DNA from: a bacterium
GTDB taxonomy: Archaea > Thermoproteota > Nitrososphaeria > Nitrososphaerales > CADDZS01
NCBI GenBank assembly: GCA_027310845.1
Contig: DAIDAB010000058.1
Location: forward strand, 1-10,404
DNA length: 10,404 nt
Direction: 5' to 3'
Positions 1 through 5,962 of the stretch are shown here, piece by piece (the stretch's first letter is position 1; every line of letters starts with the position of its first letter). The notes beneath the pieces are model-generated. The model was not told the DNA's origin. It saw nothing but the letters and a program-made list of their open reading frames with translations, and made no database searches. A program made the translations under genes and the position numbers.

Positions 1-28
1 AATAAGCATTGTATGCATGCAAACGTAT

Positions 29-130
29 GCGCCTGCTGGGCTCAAGAGGAATCCTCTCCTGTCGAGAGCCCTAAATAGAAATCAGCGCGCGACTCGCGCC
101 AAATATAGTCCGGTCGCTCCGGGTCTATAT
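29..130. other. Run of hairpin-forming sequence, possible structured RNA
   Basis: Three inverted repeats follow one another. The first is GGGCTC (38-43) with GAGCCC (66-71), enclosing a second stem AGAGG (45-49)/CCTCT (53-57) with a 3-base loop. GCGC (29-32) and GCTG (35-38) can also pair with CAGC (83-86) and GCGC (87-90) as an outer stem. The next is GCGCG (85-89)/CGCGC (95-99), which competes with that outer stem. The last is ATATAG (103-108)/CTATAT (125-130), enclosing CCGG (110-113)/CCGG (119-122). No tRNA cloverleaf, rRNA segment or signature of RNase P or SRP RNA could be fitted. It may be a small RNA, part of an RNA gene lying further left, or chance. Strand is undecided. Confidence 0.3.
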
Positions 131-260
131 CGATTCGAAGCATTCGCCTCAGCGGGGCAAATATCTTGCAGAAGCATGTCCATTATTCAATGAACGCGAA
201 TCTGGGGGTGGCTCGACTTTTGCATTGCAATAGGATTTGTACACGCAGTCTCGTCTCTGG
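131..260. other. Intergenic, nothing recognised
   Basis: Short reading frames exist on both strands here (for example 166-354 on + and 183-371 on -), but they overlap the promoter and start of the next gene and show no domain, no recognisable motif and no convincing translation signal. I treat the stretch as non-coding apart from the hairpin run before it and the promoter after it. Confidence 0.45.
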
Positions 261-273
261 GAAAGAATTTAAG
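261..273 (+). promoter_or_regulatory. Archaeal BRE/TATA promoter for the CCG-domain gene
   Basis: GAAAG (261-265) looks like a BRE and is followed by AATTTAAG (266-273), a TATA-like box. Transcription would be expected to begin about 25 bases further on, near 293-297, a few bases before the TTG at 300. This supports a near-leaderless message and the TTG start. The element is recognised by eye only. Confidence 0.55.
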
Positions 274-299
274 CTAGTCTCGAATGTTATGAGAAAGTC

Positions 300-1343
300 T
301 TGCAAACGCACTCTACTCTGCGCGACTTCATTTCTAGCGAGCGACCAACGATAATAACGAATCCCTCGCATAATGACCAGCTCAAGTTCCCGCAGAGTAG
401 ATTTAGCGCAGCGAAGGTGATTTCAAGTCTTTTTCTGAAACCCGAGGACTCTATCTGGCTGGATGAAAATGCCACACAACCCGAGCAGAGCGACTATGTC
501 CTGTATCTTGGGTGCAATGTTCTCCAAACTCCCTTCCTGATGTGGACATGCATCGACGTCTTGAGGAAGATGGGAATCAAATTTGCGATTGTTGGTGGGA
601 CAAGCACTTGCTGCGGTTCACCATTTCTGAGTGCCGGAAAGATCGAAGCCGCGGAGTCTTTTGACAGAAAAAGGATAGATGTTTTCTCAAGATTCAATCC
701 GCAGACTGTTATTGAGTGGGACGAATCATGTCACGAATTCACTCATCTTAACACTCTCAGCTATATGAAACCAAAGTTTAAGATGAAAAACATCGAGCAA
801 TTCATCGCGGAGAACACGCACTTGCTGAAATTTGAAAAACCAATCAACAAGAAGGTCGGAATACACGATCATTACGGCCATGCTGACAATTCCTACGCTG
901 ACATGGAAGCCCCTAGGAGGGCACTCAAAGCGATTCCGGGTGTGGAGCTCATTGAATTGGAACACAACAGACTCCAGGCACTTCCTTGTGGTTTCGAGTC
1001 CATCTCCTACAATGGACGGAAGGAAGAAGGAAAGCTCCAGAACCGAGATCTGTTAGCAGAAGCTTCGAGCACAGGCGCAGATATTCTAGCTGTGTTTTGG
1101 CAAGCTTGTTATCGCACACTTGTCAGCACTGGCGAAATTGATGTGAGGCATTTTATAGAGATCGTCGGGGAAGCTCTTGGCGTAAACTATGAGGACAAGT
1201 ACAGGAAATACAAGCTATGGAATAACGTGGATAGAGTTGTTGACGACGCCAAGGAGAACATTGCAGCAAACGGTTACACTGAAACGGAGATCAAACCTTA
1301 TGTCCAGAAATATCTTTTTGACATCTCTTCGACTTTTTGCTGA
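300..1343 (+). CDS. CCG-domain (HdrB/GlcF-like) iron-sulfur protein with degenerate cysteine motifs
   Basis: The 347-residue protein has two cysteine-rich repeats of the CCG type found in heterodisulfide reductase subunit B and in the iron-sulfur subunits of glycolate oxidase and anaerobic glycerol-3-phosphate dehydrogenase. In the first repeat C72, C104-C105-G and C144 are present, but the CxxC ending is reduced to CHEF. The second repeat is more eroded: the usual HDPCH reads HDHYGH (189-194), CCG reads PCG (C230), and only C270 remains of the last pair. Cluster binding is therefore uncertain. No ferredoxin domain precedes the repeats, so any partner that passes electrons must be elsewhere. 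The TTG start is chosen because the frame is closed at 270-272, no ATG or GTG lies before it, and a promoter sits about 30 bases upstream; a later GTG (residue 40) is possible. RidA follows after six bases. The fold class is fairly sure; substrate and role are unknown. Confidence 0.8.
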   Translation: MQTHSTLRDFISSERPTIITNPSHNDQLKFPQSRFSAAKVISSLFLKPEDSIWLDENATQPEQSDYVLYLGCNVLQTPFLMWTCIDVLRKMGIKFAIVGGTSTCCGSPFLSAGKIEAAESFDRKRIDVFSRFNPQTVIEWDESCHEFTHLNTLSYMKPKFKMKNIEQFIAENTHLLKFEKPINKKVGIHDHYGHADNSYADMEAPRRALKAIPGVELIELEHNRLQALPCGFESISYNGRKEEGKLQNRDLLAEASSTGADILAVFWQACYRTLVSTGEIDVRHFIEIVGEALGVNYEDKYRKYKLWNNVDRVVDDAKENIAANGYTETEIKPYVQKYLFDISSTFC

Positions 1344-1349
1344 TATCAG

Positions 1350-1742
1350 ATGAAGAAAATCATACGCCCTAAACGCATGTACGACCCTTCATTTCACTCA
1401 TACTCCCATGGAGTAAAGGCGGGGAACTTGATCTTCGTGGCTGGGCAGCTCGGGATGGAGACTGTTGGACTCAAGAGACGACTTGTCCGTGGAGGCATTA
1501 TGGCACAGACAAGACAAGTCTTCAAGAACATTGAAACAGTTCTTGCGGAAGCTGGCGCGAATTTAGATCACGTAGCAACAATGAGTGTCTATCTCAAAGA
1601 CATCAAGGATTTGGAAAAGTTTTGTGAGGTCAGAAACGCGGTTTTCAAACGGGATTTTCCTGCAAGTACCTCAGTACAGGTCTCCGAGTTCGCTGTAAAG
1701 GGCGCGTTGGTCGAGGTAAATGTTACCGCAGTTGTTCAATGA
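1350..1742 (+). CDS. RidA/YjgF/UK114-family protein lacking the catalytic arginine
   Basis: The 130 residues match the trimeric RidA family over their full length: YSHGVKAGNLIFVAGQ (18-33), the central helix with FKNIETVLAEAG (58-69), VYLKD (80-84), and the closing strand VEVNVTAVV. True RidA deaminates reactive 2-aminoacrylate and other enamine/imine intermediates using an arginine in the motif PARSCVEV. Here the motif is PASTSVQV (104-111), so the arginine position holds serine (S106), while the downstream glutamate (E122) is kept. Loss of the arginine is known for Rid subfamilies whose activity differs or is unknown, so imine deaminase activity should not be assumed. The ATG at 1350 lies six bases after the stop of the CCG-domain gene with no clear ribosome-binding site, which suggests one transcript and coupled translation. 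Family assignment is strong. Confidence 0.9.
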   Translation: MKKIIRPKRMYDPSFHSYSHGVKAGNLIFVAGQLGMETVGLKRRLVRGGIMAQTRQVFKNIETVLAEAGANLDHVATMSVYLKDIKDLEKFCEVRNAVFKRDFPASTSVQVSEFAVKGALVEVNVTAVVQ

Positions 1743-1895
1743 CGATTTCACGCCAGGATGTCTATAGGAGTGATCCAGCTTGTCAAGACTTCTTTCGCGT
1801 TAGGCTAGAAAGTGTCCCGAGCGATGAACTGATGACGTGCTCTAAGCTAGCAGAATTTCCTACAGAGAATTGGTGGATTGCTCAGAAACATCCAT
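1743..1895. other. Intergenic between convergent genes
   Basis: The stretch separates the ends of the RidA gene (+) and the zinc-finger gene (-). I see no gene, no strong hairpin and no T-tract. A GATGAACTGATGA string near 1824-1836 recalls C/D-box elements, but no second CTGA box completes a guide RNA. Confidence 0.5.
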
Positions 1896-2159
1896 CTAGA
1901 CAGTGATGTCAAAGCCGACTTTAATTGCGCATTCGATATGATAGTATCGTGCACCGGTTCTCGAACCCTTGCTGAGTGCATATCTTGACTCGATCAAGCC
2001 GTTGCAATACTTGCAGTTTGCCGGATTTCTTCTACGCTTTCGTACATGCAGATCTACGATCTTTATGCTCCTCGTCTGGCCGAGCAGAACCGGCTTCCTT
2101 TCCTCTGTCTCCACCTTGGTTGAAGGAGCAGTTTTTGTCAATACTTCGGTCTTTTTCAA
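1896..2159 (-). CDS. Small basic zinc-finger protein (CxxC...HxxC)
   Basis: This 87-residue protein of unknown function has a flexible, charged N-terminus (1-30), a basic patch RKRRR (40-44), and then C49-x2-C52 and H74-x2-C77, separated by 21 residues. The ending YYHIECA resembles the HxxC half of treble-clef zinc fingers. One zinc ion is the likely ligand, and the basic patch suggests contact with nucleic acid, though that is inference. The start is TTG at 2159: the frame is closed a short way upstream (TGA about 30 bases before) and no ATG or GTG precedes it. A later start would still keep the zinc motif. It is downstream of the RNase J-like gene on the same strand, 198 bases away, so it probably has its own promoter. 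Similar small zinc proteins are common in thaumarchaea; I cannot name a family. Confidence 0.7.
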   Translation of the reverse strand: MKKTEVLTKTAPSTKVETEERKPVLLGQTRSIKIVDLHVRKRRRNPANCKYCNGLIESRYALSKGSRTGARYYHIECAIKVGFDITV

Positions 2160-2357
2160 ACTCCAATCTTTCCCAATTTTAAGATGTCATACGTTTCAGT
2201 CGAGTTTTCGACCTTAATCCTCTGATTTGACTCCCTATTTATCTTTGCATCAACGCCTACGGCGACAGAAAGTTGCCATACATTGAAACTGCTTTCAGGC
2301 GCTTTACTAAACTCTGATAATCGAGTCGGAACTTGGATTTAAGCAGAGAGCTCAATT
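2160..2357. other. Intergenic, probable promoter region of the zinc-finger gene
   Basis: This lies between the RNase J-like gene's stop and the zinc-finger gene's start, both on the minus strand. On the minus strand GCAAAGATAAATAG (about 2235-2248) is the best TATA-like candidate; it would give a leader of roughly 50 bases. A second A/T run (2173-2182) seems too close to the start codon. A small hairpin CGCC-TAC-GGCG lies near 2254-2264. Nothing else is recognised. Confidence 0.35.
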
Positions 2358-3779
2358 TCATAATTCGAGCGTCGCATTGGCTCCGACCATTTTAACTTTC
2401 GCGCCCTGAAGCACCTTAAACAGCTCCGGGTGCTCCGTGTGGATCGGGACAAGCATCTTTGGCCCAATACGGTTGACAATCTCATTAAGGTCTCTTCCCG
2501 AGGCGTGTCCTGAACAATGAGAGTGAACCTTATGCATGCCAAATCTCTCTATCCAGTTGTTCATCTTGGTCTCGCTAATTTCTCCCTCCTCGTTGAATGG
2601 CTCACTTGTTGAATGAAAGTACACTCCTCCGGAAGGCTTGATGTCAATGAGCTCTTGGACGTAACCTGAGCCAAGAGCTGCGATGATCTTAGATTGATTC
2701 TTTCTTACATCTTCAGCCGTGAGGACATTGTCCTGCTTGTAGAACTCCATATCTTCTTCATCGTAGTCATCGGTACTATATGTACCAGAGCCCTCTCTAG
2801 GTTTGTAAATCGAGATGTTTTCGTCATCTGATTTGGGCAGAGCAAGAGATGTGCTCGTGGATAGGGCACGAAGATACCTCGCAGTCTTGGCGTCTATCAA
2901 GAGCTTGCGTTCTGAGGATTTCGCGATGGTGTAGAAAGTCGTGAACCTGTCCACATCCTTGTAAGAATAGTCAACGAAGGCAAAGAGATCCTTTGCCCTC
3001 TCGACGTAGTACTTACACGTCTCAAGAACATCAGATTCCCTGTTTGAGGAGGTCTCATTGATCCGCGTGCCTTCGCAGAGCATTAAGTCAGGCTTTCCTT
3101 GGGATGCACGCTCGACGAATTCTGCGGTGAGACTGGGCTTGTTCCCGTGCATGCGGAGGTCTCCCGAGTACACAATTATGGAGTCGCTTGTCCTAATTAT
3201 GAAGCCGTAGCAACCTGGGATTGAATGGTCAACATGCACTGGCTCCACTTCTATCGAATCTACGTTGATTGTCTCTTTGGGCGTTGTCCTGAACGTTTGA
3301 ATCTCTCTTTTGATTGGTTCAGCTCCGCGCTCCAGAGGCCTTTTCTTAAATTTACTGATTTCAAACTCGATGTTCGCGTTGCGCTCTGCCTCGAGTGACT
3401 CTATGATATCCTTCGCGGTCTTGCCCATCCACACAGGAATGTCTTCTCTTAAGAACGAGATATAGTCAGCGTGATCTGCATGTGCGTGGCTCAGAAGTAC
3501 CGCGTCGACAAACCTGTCTTCTTTCTGAGTTCTCCCCGCAAGCGAGAGAAGATCGTCTCTATAGATCCCACGTAGATCAGGGAGGATTCCAAGAGCCAGA
3601 AAATCCCCAATTCCATTAGCAAGCCGCGGCCTTTCGACCCAGTCGTAGAACGCAGATCTTGCACCGAAACTCTTCCCAAAATCGAGAAAGATCCTTGTGC
3701 CCTTGTTTTCCAGAAGAATCTTGTTTCCGCCGATTTCGTTGACTCCGCCATAGAAAGCTAGTTTCGTCTCCCTTGACAA
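2358..3779 (-). CDS. RNase J-like beta-CASP metallo-beta-lactamase nuclease
   Basis: The 473-residue protein has the archaeal/bacterial RNase J layout. It opens with FYGGVNEIGGNKILLE (9-24). The metal site HAHADH is at 98-103, a further histidine at H182/H185 (VHVDHSIPG), and the bridging aspartate in SGDLR (D207). The beta-CASP insert runs from about 215 to 390 and contains FVDYSY (D270, motif A candidate). SGHA (423-426) and PIHTEH (445-450) supply the late histidines (motifs B and C). Enzymes of this kind are zinc-dependent 5'-3' exo- and endoribonucleases in RNA maturation and decay; length is normal. An acidic stretch at about 337-345 (DDYDEEDME) lies inside the beta-CASP part. The start is TTG at 3779, with a promoter about 30-40 bases upstream on the minus strand and no better start. 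It follows the dehydrogenase gene by 55 bases and may be transcribed with it or alone. Confidence 0.9.
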   Translation of the reverse strand: MSRETKLAFYGGVNEIGGNKILLENKGTRIFLDFGKSFGARSAFYDWVERPRLANGIGDFLALGILPDLRGIYRDDLLSLAGRTQKEDRFVDAVLLSHAHADHADYISFLREDIPVWMGKTAKDIIESLEAERNANIEFEISKFKKRPLERGAEPIKREIQTFRTTPKETINVDSIEVEPVHVDHSIPGCYGFIIRTSDSIIVYSGDLRMHGNKPSLTAEFVERASQGKPDLMLCEGTRINETSSNRESDVLETCKYYVERAKDLFAFVDYSYKDVDRFTTFYTIAKSSERKLLIDAKTARYLRALSTSTSLALPKSDDENISIYKPREGSGTYSTDDYDEEDMEFYKQDNVLTAEDVRKNQSKIIAALGSGYVQELIDIKPSGGVYFHSTSEPFNEEGEISETKMNNWIERFGMHKVHSHCSGHASGRDLNEIVNRIGPKMLVPIHTEHPELFKVLQGAKVKMVGANATLEL

Positions 3780-3809
3780 AATTTCTTGTTCAACTCGCCG
3801 AGAGATATC

Positions 3810-3822
3810 TTATGAATCTTTC
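3810..3822 (-). promoter_or_regulatory. BRE/TATA promoter for the RNase J-like gene
   Basis: Read on the minus strand, GAAAG (3822-3818) is followed by ATTCATAA (3817-3810). The expected transcription start is near 3787, about 8 bases before the TTG at 3779. The spacing matches the promoter at 261-273. It lies inside the 55-base gap after the dehydrogenase gene, so the nuclease can be expressed independently. Confidence 0.5.
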
Positions 3823-3834
3823 AGAATAGGGCAT

Positions 3835-4851
3835 CTAGGTCCTAGAAAGAACTTCTTTGTTTGCAAGAGCTTTCGGCATCTTCCCGTTGAGCGCATCTAT
3901 CAAATTTGTAGCGGCAAGACCTGACATCTTGGAACGTGCCTGAATCGAGGCGCTTCCTAGATGAGGTGCTAGCACCACGTTCTCAAGCGAAAGGAGAGGG
4001 CTCTGTTGGTCAAGAGGTTCCTGTTCAAATACGTCAAGTCCTGCAGAAAAAATCTTGCCTCTCTTGAGCGCAGAATATAGTGCAAACGAGTCCACAATGG
4101 CTCCTCTTGAAGCGTTCACAAAGACTGCGGATTGTTTCATCATTGAAAACTCGCGATCTCCGAATCGATGACGTGATTTTTCATCCAACGGCAGATGTAC
4201 GCTCACAACATCGGATGTCCTTAGGAGAGTGTCGAAATCGCAGTAATGTATTCCCATGTCTTTCTCGAGTTCAGCATTCGGACCCTTTCTATCGAAATAG
4301 ATTACACGCATTCCGAATCCCAATCCTCTTCTCGCTACCGCTTTTCCGATTCGCCCCATCCCGACTATCCCTAGCGTCGAATTGTGGACGTCGTAACCTA
4401 CCAGAAGGTACGGAGACCAAGGTTTGTTCCACTGCCCTGACCTTACGAACCTGTCTCCTTCGGCGACCCTTCTTGCTGAAGCAAGTAAGAGCGCGAAAGT
4501 GAAATCTGCAGTGGCCTCAGTTAGCACATCGGGTGTGTGCGTGACAATTATTCCCTTTTTCGTGGCATAAACCATATCGATATGGTCTAGGCCGACGCTG
4601 AAAGTGCTCACCACCTTGAGGCGAGACGCATTGTCAAGAAATTCTCTGTCAACCCTTTCGGTTAGGAGAACGAGGACTCCCTCGACATCCTTTGATTTTG
4701 AAAGCATCTCGGCTCGGGAAGGGGGAATATCCCTTTCTGCATGAAGGGTCACATCGCAGTTCTCGTAAAGGAGGCTCATTCCCGGTTCTGGTATGATCCT
4801 AGAAACATAGACTTTGGGCTTCAATTGGAGCCCAATTCTTGACTGACACAT
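3835..4851 (-). CDS. D-2-hydroxyacid dehydrogenase, glyoxylate/hydroxypyruvate reductase type
   Basis: The 338-residue protein follows the full D-2-hydroxyacid dehydrogenase pattern. KPKVYVSRIIPEPG (11-24) begins the substrate domain, and VGLDHID (86-92) is conserved. The Rossmann loop GIVGMGRIGK is at 161-170. The catalytic trio is R249 in NASRG, E278 in FEQEP and H297 in PHLGSA, with the family's usual spacing. An aspartate (D187, in YFDRK) ends the second beta strand, which favours NAD(H) over NADP(H); archaeal glyoxylate reductases of NADPH type usually have a Ser-Arg there. It would reduce glyoxylate, hydroxypyruvate or a related 2-oxoacid in the cytoplasm; the exact substrate is not readable. 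The ATG at 4851 directly follows an in-frame TAA. The TTG at 4824 (residue 10) fits the usual N-terminus better and has an A/T-rich AATAATGG about 30 bases upstream, so the true start may be there. Confidence 0.92.
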   Translation of the reverse strand: MCQSRIGLQLKPKVYVSRIIPEPGMSLLYENCDVTLHAERDIPPSRAEMLSKSKDVEGVLVLLTERVDREFLDNASRLKVVSTFSVGLDHIDMVYATKKGIIVTHTPDVLTEATADFTFALLLASARRVAEGDRFVRSGQWNKPWSPYLLVGYDVHNSTLGIVGMGRIGKAVARRGLGFGMRVIYFDRKGPNAELEKDMGIHYCDFDTLLRTSDVVSVHLPLDEKSRHRFGDREFSMMKQSAVFVNASRGAIVDSFALYSALKRGKIFSAGLDVFEQEPLDQQSPLLSLENVVLAPHLGSASIQARSKMSGLAATNLIDALNGKMPKALANKEVLSRT

Positions 4852-5000
4852 TTAGCCATTATTCGAGCTGTTTTGGCTCACGTTGAGTAAGACTCAGACA
4901 AGTTGCCCCAGTCGGTTTTTTCGCCTCCTTACTTCTTGCAAGGCGAGGAGGAAGTGCGCATCCAAAGGCCTTTACAAGATGAAGTTCTTTACTTATTCTC
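4852..5000. other. Intergenic upstream of the dehydrogenase gene
   Basis: On the plus strand CCTCCT (4924-4929) and AGGAGG (4946-4951) form a six-base inverted repeat with a 16-base loop. TTTTCGCCTCCT (4917-4928) is repeated exactly at 7390-7401, upstream of another minus-strand gene. No clear TATA box is seen at the distance expected for the ATG at 4851. No gene is supported. Confidence 0.4.
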
Positions 5001-5029
5001 TACTCATTGCATTGAGAAGAAAATGAGTA
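5001..5029. terminator. Hairpin just past the stop of the small minus-strand ORF
   Basis: TACTCATT (5001-5008) and AATGAGTA (5022-5029) form a perfect eight-base inverted repeat around a 13-base loop. It begins four bases after the minus-strand stop codon at 5033-5035. The position suggests 3'-end formation or message protection for that ORF. There is no long T-tract after it, so a terminator role is a guess. Confidence 0.4.
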
Positions 5030-5032
5030 AAA

Positions 5033-5305
5033 TCATCGCTTGATTGTCGGTTTCTCAAGGATATTCCAAGGATTGAGCCGCCAAATCACACATGATACTG
5101 ACGTAGCCGTAGAGTTTGGGCCAGAAGAAGTTTCTTCGATATCAAATTCCACGACCGAGCGCCTTCCGACACAATCGAATTCATGCTTCGTGCTAAAGGA
5201 CTTCCCTCCAATGGGTTTCTTTGGCATGACAATCACCCTGTGTATAGAGATTTTTTCGATATTTTGCACAGTTTTTGTAATTTTCTGCGCAACTTTAAAG
5301 AGCAT
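5033..5305 (-). CDS. Small hypothetical protein, possible
   Basis: The 90-residue product is not recognised. It begins with an amphipathic, lysine-rich segment (MLFKVAQKITKTVQNIEK), followed by RVIVMPKKPIGGKSF, then a charged beta-like part with VVEFDIEETSSGP and an end rich in basic residues. No transmembrane helix or metal motif is clear; two cysteines lie in the C-terminal half. The opposite strand is open over the same stretch, but its translation looks less protein-like, and a hairpin lies right after this stop codon. I chose the ATG at 5305; upstream in-frame starts at 5341 (ATG) and 5359 (TTG) would make it 102 or 108 residues and overlap the divergent gene. A start at 5341 would share its CATG with the plus-strand start at 5340. 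Reality of the gene is moderately uncertain. Confidence 0.5.
   Translation of the reverse strand: MLFKVAQKITKTVQNIEKISIHRVIVMPKKPIGGKSFSTKHEFDCVGRRSVVEFDIEETSSGPNSTATSVSCVIWRLNPWNILEKPTIKR
5290..5300 (+). promoter_or_regulatory. TATA-like box for the C2HC zinc-finger gene
   Basis: CAACTTTAAAG (5290-5300) holds a palindromic CTTTAAAG. If used as a TATA box on the plus strand, transcription would start near 5322, about 18 bases before the ATG at 5340. It lies inside the first codons of the proposed minus-strand ORF, so the two genes would have to share the sequence. By-eye call. Confidence 0.35.
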
Positions 5306-5339
5306 GGACTGCGTACAATTCTCAAGAGCTCTGTTAGCC

Positions 5340-5528
5340 ATGAGCACAGTAGATTTCAAGAACGAGCGTCAGCGCTCGAAGCTGGCGGCCCCCTCTGTCA
5401 CAAAGAGGGCGTGCAAGGCCTGCAACAGGGAGTTCGGGCTGGACGAATATCTAGACCACGTCTACGAGAATGACGACTGCTACAGGGCATACCTTGCCTC
5501 TGAAAAGAAAGAAATGAGCAAACAGTAA
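5340..5528 (+). CDS. Small C2HC zinc-finger protein
   Basis: The 62-residue protein has a short basic N-terminus and one finger: C25-x2-C28, F32, L38, H40 and C47, i.e. C-x2-C-x11-H-x6-C with the hydrophobic residues of a classical beta-beta-alpha finger. A lysine/glutamate-rich helix ends it. It probably binds one zinc ion; DNA, RNA or protein could be the partner. The frame stays open back to about 5040, but the part before 5340 has an odd composition and no pattern, so I start at the ATG at 5340. Base composition changes sharply here: by my count 72 of 120 bases (60%) are G or C in 5361-5480, against 20 of 60 (33%) in 5221-5280. The higher GC supports real coding or a different history. 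Family not identified. Confidence 0.7.
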   Translation: MSTVDFKNERQRSKLAAPSVTKRACKACNREFGLDEYLDHVYENDDCYRAYLASEKKEMSKQ

Positions 5529-5569
5529 GTCTGCTCTTATTTTACTGCCAGTTCTTCTAGCCTCAGTGG

Positions 5570-5582
5570 TAACCCTAAAAAG
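5570..5582 (+). promoter_or_regulatory. TATA-like box before the small conserved gene
   Basis: The A-rich run in TAACCCTAAAAAG (5570-5582) lies about 38 bases before the TTG at 5616. Transcription starting near 5604 would give a leader of about 12 bases. There is no GAAAG element, so this is weaker than the promoters at 261 and 3810. Confidence 0.35.
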
Positions 5583-5615
5583 AGAAATCCGGCGCACCTA
5601 GCTCTTGAATAAAGA

Positions 5616-5897
5616 TTGTCTGAAGAGAAAAAAGAAGATGCGCAGTATCCAGTCTCTGAGCAGTTCAAGGTGCTTGAAGGTTACGACATTTACAGGAGTG
5701 CGAAGCTCATCGTCGCCCTCGTTGTAGTGGAAAGCAAGTTTGGCAAAGATCTGCGCATGTACCGATGGCAGCTTCGCGGAGAAAGTTGGAAGGTAGACCT
5801 CTGCAGAATGAGTGTCTCGGGTTGGGACTGGCCGACGCTGTCAAGTAAAGCAAAAGAGCTGATTGAAAAGCACCAAATAAGAAAGTCTGGCGCATAG
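5616..5897 (+). CDS. Small conserved protein of thaumarchaeal type, function unknown
   Basis: The 93-residue protein has a charged start (SEEKKED), then YPVSEQFKVLEGYDIYRS (11-28), a hydrophobic strand LIVALVVVES (31-40), a short basic strand with LRMYRWQLRGESWKVDLCR (46-64) and a C-terminal helix. The YPVSE...LEGYDIY and YxWQ...WK pattern is familiar to me from small proteins shared by thaumarchaeal genomes, whose function I do not know. The fold suggested is a small beta sheet plus helix; no catalytic or metal motif is visible, and the single cysteine is not in a motif. The start is TTG at 5616, immediately giving MSEEKK, with a TATA-like run about 38 bases upstream. The luciferase-like gene follows 65 bases later and could share its message. 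Confidence 0.75.
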   Translation: MSEEKKEDAQYPVSEQFKVLEGYDIYRSAKLIVALVVVESKFGKDLRMYRWQLRGESWKVDLCRMSVSGWDWPTLSSKAKELIEKHQIRKSGA

Positions 5898-5962
5898 ATC
5901 CAAGTTGAACTACGTGCAAAGTGTATCAGAATGACCTCGTGAAGAGACGTGACACTGAAATT

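Noticed and set aside
101..141. Possible tRNA T-arm (TCGATTCGA) near the last hairpin
   Set aside because: No acceptor, D or anticodon stem can be fitted around it.
166..371. Short ORFs on both strands upstream of the CCG-domain gene
   Set aside because: They overlap the promoter and the start of the real gene, and show no motif, domain or translation signal.
1824..1836. C/D-box-like string GATGAACTGATGA
   Set aside because: The D box at the expected distance and a closing stem are missing, so no guide RNA can be completed.
5040..5339. N-terminal extension of the zinc-finger gene
   Set aside because: The translated stretch has irregular composition, no pattern, and overlaps the more protein-like minus-strand ORF; the ATG at 5340 is better placed after a TATA-like box.
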